DNA of 28,855 nt from an uncultured Roseburia sp. GTDB taxonomy: Bacteria > Bacillota > Clostridia > Lachnospirales > Lachnospiraceae. The notes under the pieces are model-generated. The model worked only from the letters and a program-made list of their open reading frames with translations, was not told the origin of the DNA and searched no databases. Position 1 is the stretch's first letter. Each line of letters starts with the position of its first letter. Positions 8,165 through 15,683 of this stretch are shown here, in pieces. The DNA lies in assembly GCA_934292805.1 (NCBI GenBank), contig CAKQXQ010000027.1, positions 1 through 28,855 of the forward strand, given 5' to 3'. The position numbers and the translations under genes are program-made.

Positions 8165-9406
8165 ATGAACACAAAAAATGTAATGGTCGCACAGTCCGGT
8201 GGACCAACTGTTGCTATTAACGCAAGCCTTTCCGGTGTGATCCGCGGGGTGATGGAATCTGACAGTTATGATACCGTCTATGGTGCTGTCAATGGCATTC
8301 TCGGTATCCTGAACAATGAATTTATCAATCTGACTGATATGATGCAGGGGCATCCGGAATATCTCGACCGTCTTGAGACAACACCGGCAATGTACTTAGG
8401 TTCCTGCCGTCACAAGCTGCCGGATTATCTTGATGATGACTCTTCCTATGTGTTTATTTTCAAGCAGTTTGAACTTTACAATGTCGGAGCATTCTTCTAT
8501 ATCGGAGGAAATGATTCCATGGACACTGTTTTAAAATTATCCGATTACGGAAAACGGATCGGCAGTGATGTCCGCATTATCGGTATTCCGAAAACAATCG
8601 ATAACGATCTTTGTGAGACAGATCATACACCTGGATTTGGTTCTGCTGCAAAATATATCGCATCTTCTATTTTAGAGATCGCACACGACACTTTTATCTA
8701 TGCTGTTAAGAGTGTAACAATTGTAGAGATCATGGGACGCGATGCCGGATGGCTGACAGCTGCTGCAGCACTTGCCCGCAACGAATACAACACCGCACCG
8801 CATCTTATTTACCTTCCGGAGGTTCCTTTTGACAAAGAAGACTTCCTTCTGGATGTAAAACGTCTTCTTTTCGAACGCAACAATGTTATTATCGCCGTTT
8901 CTGAAGGAATCCGCGATGCATCCGGCAATTACATCAGCGCATCTGAGAAATCTGTCGATACATTCGGTCACAGCCAGTTAAGCGGTGCCGGAAAAGCTTT
9001 GGAATTCCTGATCAAGGAAAAGTTAGGCGTCAAAGTACGTTCTGTTGAAGTCAACGTATTACAGCGTTGTGCTGCACATCTTGCTTCACAGACTGACCTT
9101 TCCGAATCTGTTTCACTCGGAAAAAAAGCTGTCGCACTTTCCGAAGAAGGCGTAACAGCTTCCATGGTTACGATGAACCGTGTTTCCAATGATCCATATA
9201 CGATCGAATATGGCTATGCCGAAATCCGCAATATTGCAAATGAAGCAAAAACTGTTCCATTAGAATGGATCAACGATGCAGGCAACAATGTCACTGACGA
9301 ACTGATCAGCTACCTGACTCCACTGATCCAGGGTGAATCCAAAGTTCACTACGAAAATGGTCTGCCGGTCTACATGAACGTAAGCCACCTGACCAAGCAT
9401 CAATAA
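8165..9406 (+). CDS. pfp: Pyrophosphate-dependent 6-phosphofructokinase
   Basis: The 413-residue enzyme phosphorylates fructose 6-phosphate to fructose 1,6-bisphosphate in glycolysis. Family motifs are QSGGPTVAINAS (near residue 10), GGNDSMDT (114-121), PKTIDND (142-148) and MGRDAGW (190-196). In ATP-using enzymes the second and third motifs read GGDGS and PGTIDND. The Asp at 117 and Lys at 143 here are the replacements associated with PPi as phosphate donor, so I call it PPi-dependent and probably reversible. The length fits the longer PPi-type clostridial enzymes. ATG 8165 has AAGGAG eight bases upstream. Transcription probably starts near 8034. The stop codon lies inside the left edge of the large inverted repeat at 9403-9937. 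Confidence 0.92.
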   Translation: MNTKNVMVAQSGGPTVAINASLSGVIRGVMESDSYDTVYGAVNGILGILNNEFINLTDMMQGHPEYLDRLETTPAMYLGSCRHKLPDYLDDDSSYVFIFKQFELYNVGAFFYIGGNDSMDTVLKLSDYGKRIGSDVRIIGIPKTIDNDLCETDHTPGFGSAAKYIASSILEIAHDTFIYAVKSVTIVEIMGRDAGWLTAAAALARNEYNTAPHLIYLPEVPFDKEDFLLDVKRLLFERNNVIIAVSEGIRDASGNYISASEKSVDTFGHSQLSGAGKALEFLIKEKLGVKVRSVEVNVLQRCAAHLASQTDLSESVSLGKKAVALSEEGVTASMVTMNRVSNDPYTIEYGYAEIRNIANEAKTVPLEWINDAGNNVTDELISYLTPLIQGESKVHYENGLPVYMNVSHLTKHQ

Positions 9407-9937
9407 GAATCACATTTTCTATAAATTTTATAACACGAACCGGTGTGGGCATCCTCTCAGTCCTGGCAGTTGGATACCTGCTTGTCCGGGAAAATACTCG
9501 AATTATGGGATTTATCAGTCCTGCTTTTTGTCTTTTATGATCATTCCCGTTCGTTCAGAGATGGACAGCCTCACCCTACGTGTTCGTTTATCACAAACGC
9601 TTCGCGAGTACATCGTGCAATCGTTAATGCCGCCATTCAGACAGTTGGGCGGACCAAAAATATTTTTAACGCAGTGGTTTTATTTTTGGTCCGCAATTAC
9701 CAATGTCGATGGCGGCATTTACAATTGCTAGAAGTACGAGTAGCGTTTGTGATAAACGGACACGTAGGGTGAGGCTGTTCATCTTTGACCGGACGGAAAA
9801 CTTAAGATAAAAAGCAGGACTGATAAATCCACACAATTCTCGCAAGTTTTCCCAGGCAAGCAGGTATCCAACTGCCAGGGCTGAGAGGATGTCTACACCG
9901 GTTCGTTCTTATAATTTATAGAAAATGTGATTCTTAT
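9403..9937 (+). repeat. 535-bp imperfect inverted repeat (giant foldback, possible structured RNA)
   Basis: The whole gap between the convergent phosphofructokinase and esterase genes folds back on itself around a centre near 9671. Perfect outer arms (9403-9427 with 9913-9937) are followed by a 54-base stem (9441-9494 with 9847-9900), a 27-base stem (9508-9534), a 47-base stem (9555-9601 with 9742-9788), a shorter GCCGCCAT stem, and a perfect 14-base tip (9649-9662 with 9681-9694) closing an 18-base loop. The three long stems differ only by single transitions, mostly G-U compatible in plus-strand RNA; the linkers between stems diverge more. No credible coding frame, transposase or target duplication is seen. 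It may be a plus-strand structured RNA in the pfp 3' region, a foldback/MITE-like element, a two-way terminator, or a combination. Confidence 0.85.
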
Positions 9938-9942
9938 CTTAG

Positions 9943-10893
9943 CTATTGTATGGTTTCGATGAATTTTCCTATCTCGACCCAGGCTTTGCGGGATTCCGGC
10001 AGCATTTTGGCTGCCATCTGGAATACATGGAACATGCCATCATAGATGCTGAGTCTTACTTTCACTCCCTGATGTCTTGCCTTTGCTGCAACATCCACGG
10101 AATCACTTAACAGCATCTCATAGGATCCAACCTGGATGAGCATCGGCGGAAATCCGCGAAAATCTCCATATAATGGGGAAATATAGCAGTCCATCGGATC
10201 ATGATCTCCGACATAGTCTTTGTTGTAGATCAGACTGTCTCTTGTATTTCCAAAAAGCGGATCCTTTTCATAATTCGTGTCATAAGATTCTCCGCTTGCC
10301 AGAAGATCTGTCCACGGTGACATAGCCACGATCCCGCATGGAAGCGGAATGTCATGCTTCTTCAGATAATGGCACAGTGCCATTGCAAGTCCTCCGCCAG
10401 CCGAATCTCCGGCTACGATGATGTCTTCCCCATACCAGCCTTTTTCCAGAAGCCATTTGTATGCACAAACTGCGTCTTCCAGTGCTGCCGGGTATGGATT
10501 CTCCGGAGCAACACGATAATCGATCGTGAGAACGCTCATTCCTTTGCTCACTTCGTTGTAAAGGCCTGCGAACATCCGGTAGGCATTACGCATCGCGCCG
10601 ATATATCCGCCACCATGCAGCTGGAGAATAACTTTATCCTCATTGGGATTTTCCTTCAGCTCCAGCCATTCCATTTTGAATTTTTCCATTTCGATCACAG
10701 TCAGATTAAAAATGTCCGGGCATTTCCATGGTGGTTCGACCATATTTTTGCGTGCTTCACCGCTTTTGATCTTGCGTCCGATCAGATTATCGTTCGTGAA
10801 ATGTGCGATCATATCCCGCATGACTCTTCCGGTGATACTCGCTTCACTTTCTGATTTTCCCATTTCATGTTTTAACTTTAATCTTCTTATCAT
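9943..10893 (-). CDS. HSL-family alpha/beta hydrolase (esterase)
   Basis: The 316-residue protein has the hormone-sensitive-lipase signature: oxyanion HGGG (residues 93-96), nucleophile elbow GDSAGG (Ser164), and likely partners Asp264 (LLSDS) and His289 (GMFHVF). Such enzymes hydrolyse short acyl esters in the cytoplasm; no signal peptide is present. It is the last gene of the acyltransferase, DUF6320, esterase operon, 19 bases after the DUF6320 gene, with AGGAG before its ATG. Pairing an ester hydrolase with a condensation-fold acyltransferase suggests both act on the same kind of acyl ester, but the compound is not identifiable. Its TAG stop is five bases outside the giant inverted repeat. 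Confidence 0.9.
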   Translation of the reverse strand: MIRRLKLKHEMGKSESEASITGRVMRDMIAHFTNDNLIGRKIKSGEARKNMVEPPWKCPDIFNLTVIEMEKFKMEWLELKENPNEDKVILQLHGGGYIGAMRNAYRMFAGLYNEVSKGMSVLTIDYRVAPENPYPAALEDAVCAYKWLLEKGWYGEDIIVAGDSAGGGLAMALCHYLKKHDIPLPCGIVAMSPWTDLLASGESYDTNYEKDPLFGNTRDSLIYNKDYVGDHDPMDCYISPLYGDFRGFPPMLIQVGSYEMLLSDSVDVAAKARHQGVKVRLSIYDGMFHVFQMAAKMLPESRKAWVEIGKFIETIQ

Positions 10894-10912
10894 ACTAACT
10901 CCTGAATGATAT

Positions 10913-11578
10913 TTATCTTATGTGAAATCTCCTCTTTAATTCCACTCTCGCTCTCCGGTCTCCTATGATCAGTGTTCCGAGGAACAAAAATACAGAAGTG
11001 CCGAGTGCAATAAGTGCCAGATATGGCACATAAATGATCCCGACCCAATATAATATGATCGTTACAAAGCTGCACAGGATCATAAAGAGCTGCCACATGA
11101 TATAACTCTGCCAGTTCCTGCGGTTAAAGATCATAAGGATCAATATCACTGCATCAACCGCAATGATCGCAGCCGGGAATACATATCTTACGGACCAGCC
11201 CTTGTAGCCACTGGCAAAATCTATTGCGATCAGACAAAGGATCGCGATCATCGTCAGCACGATCGTTTTTTCTATATATCCTGTCTTACCAAGGATTGCA
11301 AAACGAACTACCAGATATCCGTAAAACAGGATCAATCCGGTCACAAGACTCCAGGCTGTTTCAAAATCTCCATAATAATTCACTGCGACAAGAACTGCTT
11401 CTACCACGATTGCAACAAACAGATAAATCCTTGATAAAAGCATCATTCTTCTCGCCCGGACTTTTACATCCGGATACATGTTCTCCATGTCAACGGTATG
11501 TTCCAGTACAGAACCGCAAAGCGGGCATCTGTCTGTCTCGTCTAAAATTTCTATATTGCACTGTCTGCATCTGCTCAT
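10913..11578 (-). CDS. DUF6320-type zinc-ribbon membrane protein
   Basis: The 221-residue protein starts with a zinc ribbon made of two CxxC knuckles (C4/C7 and C18/C21 in CRQC and CPLC). About six hydrophobic helices follow (roughly 46-65, 75-95, 104-122, 130-150, 160-180, 184-205), and it ends in a basic tail. I recognise the layout as that of DUF6320 proteins, which have no established function. The short ribbon should face the cytoplasm, where it could bind a partner or sense zinc. It lies between the acyltransferase (22 bases upstream) and the esterase (19 bases downstream), so it is probably the membrane partner of the same pathway. AGGTG precedes the ATG. Confidence 0.8.
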   Translation of the reverse strand: MSRCRQCNIEILDETDRCPLCGSVLEHTVDMENMYPDVKVRARRMMLLSRIYLFVAIVVEAVLVAVNYYGDFETAWSLVTGLILFYGYLVVRFAILGKTGYIEKTIVLTMIAILCLIAIDFASGYKGWSVRYVFPAAIIAVDAVILILMIFNRRNWQSYIMWQLFMILCSFVTIILYWVGIIYVPYLALIALGTSVFLFLGTLIIGDRRARVELKRRFHIR

Positions 11579-11600
11579 TCTAATTCACCTGTTCTTCCTG

Positions 11601-12950
11601 TTAATCCAATGTCACACCGTTTGTGTCCAGTTCGACCTCTACTCCGTCTGCCGCCAGCTTACGGAAAAATCCTCTCTGTACCGAAACATCCTTAAGATCA
11701 AAGCTGAATGAAAATACCAGCGTATTGCCATAGGAACAGATGGTTCCTTTCTGATGCTGCCCTTTGGACATGGCAAGAAAGGCATGGAACATTTCCACGT
11801 AAGGACGATAGGCTTCATCGACTGTGATATTTCCGATATTTGTGATCGTTGTCGTGTTCGCAAGCGCGGATTTTGTATAAACCATCTTCATTGCGATATT
11901 CTTAAGGAACAGCGGTACTGCTCTTGCGATCAGAAGCTTTTCATTGGACACATTATAAGAAAACAGCTTTTCCAAGTGCTCCCTGTTGATCTGGCTTCTC
12001 AGATGATCCCTCACAATCGTAAGAACCTCCTGAAATGTATAAATATCCTGGGTTGGATGGAATTCTGCGGATACCATGACAAAAAAGTTCTTTGTCGTGA
12101 TGGAATTAAAATATGGTCGCAGATTGACCGGAACAGCCACACGGATCGGCTTCTCCGAAGGCATTCCTTTCATGCATTCTGTGTATACACTCCAGATATA
12201 GACAGATACCAGGTATTCGTTAATGCTGCATCCGTATTTATGACAGACATCCTTTAACTGCCCTATCTCCATATATCCATGCATGACACCGAATTCTCCG
12301 GGTCTTAGCTTCTCACCCTTTAACAGATATGCTTTCTTTGTCTGATAGCCCTTTGCGGAACTCTTCTTGTAATTCTTAAGAAAACTGTCTTCTCTGTTCA
12401 AAGATGTTCCGCTGTTCAAAGAATCCCCGACCTGCTCTCTTAATTCCGGATGAGCCAGACGAAGATACTGATATGTCAGCTCTTTTAAGAAATTAATGCC
12501 GCCCATTCCGTCTGTCAGGACATGGAATACCTCCAGATTGATCCTGTATTTGTAATAAGTTACCCGGAACATATAGTTATGGTTCTTATTCTGCTGGATA
12601 TATCTGCATGGGAACGCATTCTCCTGGCGCACTCTTGGTGCAGGCTTTCCATTCTCTTCAAAATAATACCAGAAAACTCCCATACGCAGTCTTAAATTAA
12701 AACCATCTATCTTCGGAAGTACGATATTTAATGCTTCCTGTAAAATATCCCTGTCAACAAGTTCCTTCAAGGTTACACTGATCCTGTAAACATTGCTCAT
12801 GTTCTCCCCCGCGATCACAGGGAAAAGATGAGCTGTATTATCCAGCCTGTCCCAGCGGATCTCCTTATAAACTCTGCGTTCTTTTTTCTTCGGGGACACT
12901 TCCCCTGCTATGATCTCTTCATTTTCTGAAGCTGTTTCTCGTTTTTTCAT
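11601..12950 (-). CDS. Condensation-fold acyltransferase (alcohol acetyltransferase-like)
   Basis: The 449-residue protein has the condensation/BAHD-type active-site motif FHVLTDGMGG (His143, Asp147), which in this fold transfers an acyl group from a thioester to an alcohol or amine. Its N-terminal section (LFPVIAGENMSNVYRISVTL, LPKIDGFNLRLR) and a later stretch like VAVPVNLRPYF fit standalone condensation-like acyltransferases often labelled alcohol acetyltransferase. No carrier-protein or adenylation domain is present, so it does not look like a piece of a peptide synthetase. ATG 12950 has AAGGAG six bases upstream. It is the first gene of a three-gene operon and is divergent from a GntR regulator. 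Donor and acceptor are unknown. Confidence 0.82.
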   Translation of the reverse strand: MKKRETASENEEIIAGEVSPKKKERRVYKEIRWDRLDNTAHLFPVIAGENMSNVYRISVTLKELVDRDILQEALNIVLPKIDGFNLRLRMGVFWYYFEENGKPAPRVRQENAFPCRYIQQNKNHNYMFRVTYYKYRINLEVFHVLTDGMGGINFLKELTYQYLRLAHPELREQVGDSLNSGTSLNREDSFLKNYKKSSAKGYQTKKAYLLKGEKLRPGEFGVMHGYMEIGQLKDVCHKYGCSINEYLVSVYIWSVYTECMKGMPSEKPIRVAVPVNLRPYFNSITTKNFFVMVSAEFHPTQDIYTFQEVLTIVRDHLRSQINREHLEKLFSYNVSNEKLLIARAVPLFLKNIAMKMVYTKSALANTTTITNIGNITVDEAYRPYVEMFHAFLAMSKGQHQKGTICSYGNTLVFSFSFDLKDVSVQRGFFRKLAADGVEVELDTNGVTLD

Positions 12951-12962
12951 TCTTTCTCCTTG

Positions 12963-12978
12963 TCACCATATGTGGTGA
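12963..12978. promoter_or_regulatory. Inverted repeat TCACCA-TATG-TGGTGA over the acyltransferase leader
   Basis: Six-base arms with a four-base spacer lie 13-28 bases before the acyltransferase ATG, next to and partly touching its ribosome site. The ACCA/TGGT half-sites are those of the putative FadR-type operator at 13106-13120, in the opposite order. Confidence 0.45.
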
Positions 12979-13018
12979 TTCTGCCGCAGTTTTCGTTTCC
13001 TTTCCCGCAGCATATTTT

Positions 13019-13047
13019 ATTATAAAGGAAACATGGACAAATTACAA
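13019..13047 (-). promoter_or_regulatory. Promoter of the acyltransferase operon
   Basis: TTGTAA (13047-13042) and a perfect TATAAT (13024-13019) are separated by 17 bases. The transcript would start near 13012, about 60 bases before ATG 12950. Confidence 0.65.
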
Positions 13048-13064
13048 TCCAACAGCAAAATTGC

Positions 13065-13093
13065 TTGCATTTTCCGATTTGTTTTTTTAAAAT
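13065..13093 (+). promoter_or_regulatory. Promoter of the GntR-family regulator
   Basis: TTGCAT (13065-13070) and TAAAAT (13088-13093) are separated by exactly 17 bases. It is divergent from, and close to, the acyltransferase promoter. The expected start near 13100 is immediately before the operator. Confidence 0.55.
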
Positions 13094-13105
13094 GGAGTAA
13101 CAGTC

Positions 13106-13120
13106 ACTGGTATGACCAGT
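13106..13120. promoter_or_regulatory. FadR-type operator ACTGGT-ATG-ACCAGT
   Basis: A perfect inverted repeat with a three-base spacer contains TGGTNNNACCA, the core reported for FadR-subfamily GntR regulators. It lies just downstream of the predicted transcript start of the regulator gene, a position that would block transcription, so autoregulation is likely. Confidence 0.6.
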
Positions 13121-13149
13121 ACCTGAATATACAGATAAGGGATTTGTTT

Positions 13150-13860
13150 ATGGAATTTAAGAAATTAAGTGCTCCTTCCCTGAAGGAACTTTTCATTACA
13201 GAACTTCAGAATATGATACTCTCCGGAAAGTTAGAAATCGGAGAGAAGCTGCCGCCGGAACGCGAGCTTGCAGAATCTATGCATGTCTCCCGTGCTGTGA
13301 TCAATGCCGGGATCTCAGAACTTGAGAAAAAAGGCTTTCTCGTAGTACGTCCACGCATCGGAACCTTTGTTGCAGATTACCACAAATACGGCACACTCGA
13401 CACGCTTGTCGCAATTATGAATTACAATGGCGGAATCCTCCGCAAACAGGAAGTACGATCCATCCTTGAAGTACGGATCATGTTCATGACTGTTGCCTGT
13501 GAATATGTCTGCAGGAATGCAACAACCGAGGACATCACAGGACTTTCCTCTTATATCCAGGCTCTCTCCGGCACCAGTGATCCGGATGTGACTGCCTCAC
13601 TGATGTTCGATTTCAGCCATGAGATCGCCTGCATAAGCGGCAACACACTGCTTCCGCTGTTTTTCATCTCTTTCAAGGATCTTGTGATCCGCCTGTGGGT
13701 TCGTTATGGGCAGAAGTACGGAACCGAAGATTTATGTCACAGTGCAAAGAAAATATATGACTGCCTTCTCAACAGAGACAGCGAAGCCGCTGCACAGTTT
13801 ATCCGTACTTCCACCATGGAAAGTATTAACGGCAGCAGAAAGATCTACTATGCCGAATAA
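13150..13860 (+). CDS. GntR-family transcriptional regulator, FadR subfamily
   Basis: Starting at ATG 13150 the protein has 236 residues, typical for FadR-type regulators. An N-terminal winged helix (LSGKLEIGEKLPPERELAESMHVSR, then GTFVADY as the wing) is followed by an all-helical FCD ligand domain (RSILEVRIMFMTVACEYV; DFSHEIA supplies an Asp and a His of the usual metal/ligand set). The third histidine normally near the end of FCD domains is not obvious, so metal binding may be altered. An in-frame extension to 13033 would add 39 residues of unlikely sequence and run through the predicted promoter and operator. AAGGGA precedes 13150. It is divergent from the acyltransferase operon and likely controls it. 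Confidence 0.88.
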   Translation: MEFKKLSAPSLKELFITELQNMILSGKLEIGEKLPPERELAESMHVSRAVINAGISELEKKGFLVVRPRIGTFVADYHKYGTLDTLVAIMNYNGGILRKQEVRSILEVRIMFMTVACEYVCRNATTEDITGLSSYIQALSGTSDPDVTASLMFDFSHEIACISGNTLLPLFFISFKDLVIRLWVRYGQKYGTEDLCHSAKKIYDCLLNRDSEAAAQFIRTSTMESINGSRKIYYAE

Positions 13861-13873
13861 TTTCCAGACACAC

Positions 13874-13908
13874 AAAAGCCAGGGCTTATATAAAAGCTCC
13901 GGCTTTTT
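13874..13908. terminator. Bidirectional terminator between the GntR and ABC genes
   Basis: AAAGCCaGGGCTT pairs with AAGCTCcGGCTTT (one G-U, one mismatch) around ATATAA. On the plus strand TTTTTG runs from the stem, and on the minus strand CTTTTG does the same. It serves the two convergent genes ending at 13860 and 13914. Confidence 0.85.
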
Positions 13909-13913
13909 GAATT

Positions 13914-15683
13914 CTATGCCTGTGAAGATGTATTTACAAACTGGCTTTCGTACAGATTTGCATAAAAGCCCTTCTTTTCAAGCAGTTCTTCATGCGTGCC
14001 CTTCTCAATGATGCTTCCGTCTTTCATAACAAGGATCACATCCGCTTCCCGGATCGTTGAAAGACGGTGGGCTACGATAAAGCTGGTCCGTCCTTCCATC
14101 ATTCTTGCAAATGCTTTCTGGATCTTAATCTCTGTTCTTGTATCGATCGAGGAAGTTGCCTCATCTAAAATAAGCATTGGTGGAAGACACAGCATAACTC
14201 TTGTGATACACAATAACTGCTTCTGACCCTGGGAAAGATTTCCTCCGTCTTCCGCTATTACGGTATCGTATCCTTTCGGAAGTCGTTTGATAAAGCTGTG
14301 GGCATGTGATGCCTTCGCCGCCTCGATGACTTCTTCCTCTGTGGCAAACGGTTTTCCCATTACAATATTATCTCGGATCGTTCCGCTTCGAAGCCAGGTC
14401 TCCTGTAATACCATTCCATAATTATTGCGGAGACTCTTTCTTGTCATCTCTTTTACCGGGATTCCACTGACCTTGATCGTTCCTTCCCTTACATCATAAA
14501 ACCGCATCAGAAGATTGATGAGTGTTGTTTTACCACATCCGGTCGGTCCGACAATGGCTACACGCTGTCCCGGTTTTACGGAAAGGTTAAAGTCTTCGAT
14601 CAGCTTCTGTTCCGGAGTATAGGAGAAAGAAACATTGCAAAGCTCTACACGTCCATCTGCTTTTTCAAGAGAGACTGCATCCGGTGCATCCGGGATCTCT
14701 GAAGGCTCTTCCATCAACTCAAACACTCTTCCGGCACAGGCAAGTGCATTCTGAAGCTCTGTCACTACACCGGAGATCTCATTGAATGGTTTTGTGTACT
14801 GATTGGCATAACTAAGCAGTGCAGAAAGCTGTCCGACCGAAATTCCTCCGGCGATCGCTGTAAATGCTCCGACGACTCCGACCACAGCATATACAAGGCT
14901 GTTTACAAAACGGGTTGCCGGATTTGTGATGCTTGAGAAAAAGATTGCCCGGAGCGAACATTTCTGTAATCTTCCATTGATCTCATCAAACTTCTCCAGT
15001 GCCTCATCCTCATGAGAGAAAGCCTGTACTACTTTCTGATTGCCGATCATCTCTTCGATCAGTGCGGTCTGTTCCCCTCTTGTCTCAGACTGTAATTTGA
15101 ACATGGAGAATGTTTTTTTTGCGATAAAGCTTGCTACAAGAAGTGAAACCGGAGTGATCACAACCACTGCAGCTGTGATCTTCACACTGATTGTCAGCAT
15201 GAATACGAGGGTTCCTAAAATTGTGACGATTCCTGTAAAAAACTGGGTAAATCCCATCAGAAGTCCGTCTGCAAACTGGTCGACATCCGCGATCACTCTG
15301 CTTACGATCTCACCGTAGGAATGACTGTCAATGTATTTTAACGGAAGCTTTTCAATTTTTTCAAAGGCCTCCTTACGGATATCACGAATGATATTATAGG
15401 TGATCTTGTTATTGCACGCATTCATGATCCACTGTGCGGCTGCTGTCACTATGATAACAACTGCCATTCTTTTTAAAATTGCAAAAATCCCTGCAAAATC
15501 TACCAGACCTTTTTCAATGATCAGATCGACTGCACGTCCGGTAAGGATTGGGAGATACAGTGTCAATGCCACTGTGATGCCCGCAAGGATCACCGACATT
15601 CCAAGATATCCCCAATATCTTCTGATATAATTCATTACTTTTCTGAGGGTTGATCTCTGTCTGCTGTTTACAATGTTCTTCAT
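13914..15683 (-). CDS. ABC exporter half-transporter with canonical ATPase residues
   Basis: The 589-residue protein has a six-helix exporter membrane domain (residues 1-330) fused to a nucleotide-binding domain: Walker A GPTGCGKTT (near 375), a signature that reads LSQGQ instead of LSGGQ, Walker B MLILDEATSSID with the catalytic glutamate, and the switch histidine in VAHRLSTI. Its start directly abuts the TAG stop of the upstream ABC gene (15684), with AGGAGG inside that gene's end, so the two are translationally coupled and should form a heterodimer of the LmrCD/BmrCD/TM287-288 type. The altered signature would face the degenerate ATP site of the partner. The substrate, perhaps a drug, lipid or peptide, is unknown. 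Confidence 0.92.
   Translation of the reverse strand: MKNIVNSRQRSTLRKVMNYIRRYWGYLGMSVILAGITVALTLYLPILTGRAVDLIIEKGLVDFAGIFAILKRMAVVIIVTAAAQWIMNACNNKITYNIIRDIRKEAFEKIEKLPLKYIDSHSYGEIVSRVIADVDQFADGLLMGFTQFFTGIVTILGTLVFMLTISVKITAAVVVITPVSLLVASFIAKKTFSMFKLQSETRGEQTALIEEMIGNQKVVQAFSHEDEALEKFDEINGRLQKCSLRAIFFSSITNPATRFVNSLVYAVVGVVGAFTAIAGGISVGQLSALLSYANQYTKPFNEISGVVTELQNALACAGRVFELMEEPSEIPDAPDAVSLEKADGRVELCNVSFSYTPEQKLIEDFNLSVKPGQRVAIVGPTGCGKTTLINLLMRFYDVREGTIKVSGIPVKEMTRKSLRNNYGMVLQETWLRSGTIRDNIVMGKPFATEEEVIEAAKASHAHSFIKRLPKGYDTVIAEDGGNLSQGQKQLLCITRVMLCLPPMLILDEATSSIDTRTEIKIQKAFARMMEGRTSFIVAHRLSTIREADVILVMKDGSIIEKGTHEELLEKKGFYANLYESQFVNTSSQA

Noticed and set aside
9443..9772. 109-codon plus-strand frame inside the giant inverted repeat
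   Set aside because: It runs across both arms and the loop, has no ribosome site or family resemblance, and its composition follows from the repeat.
9403..9937. Insertion sequence
   Set aside because: There is no transposase frame and no clear target duplication; the repeat covers the full length rather than only the ends.
13033..13149. Upstream extension of the GntR regulator
   Set aside because: It runs through the predicted promoter and operator, and no FadR-type protein has such a leader; ATG 13150 gives the usual length.
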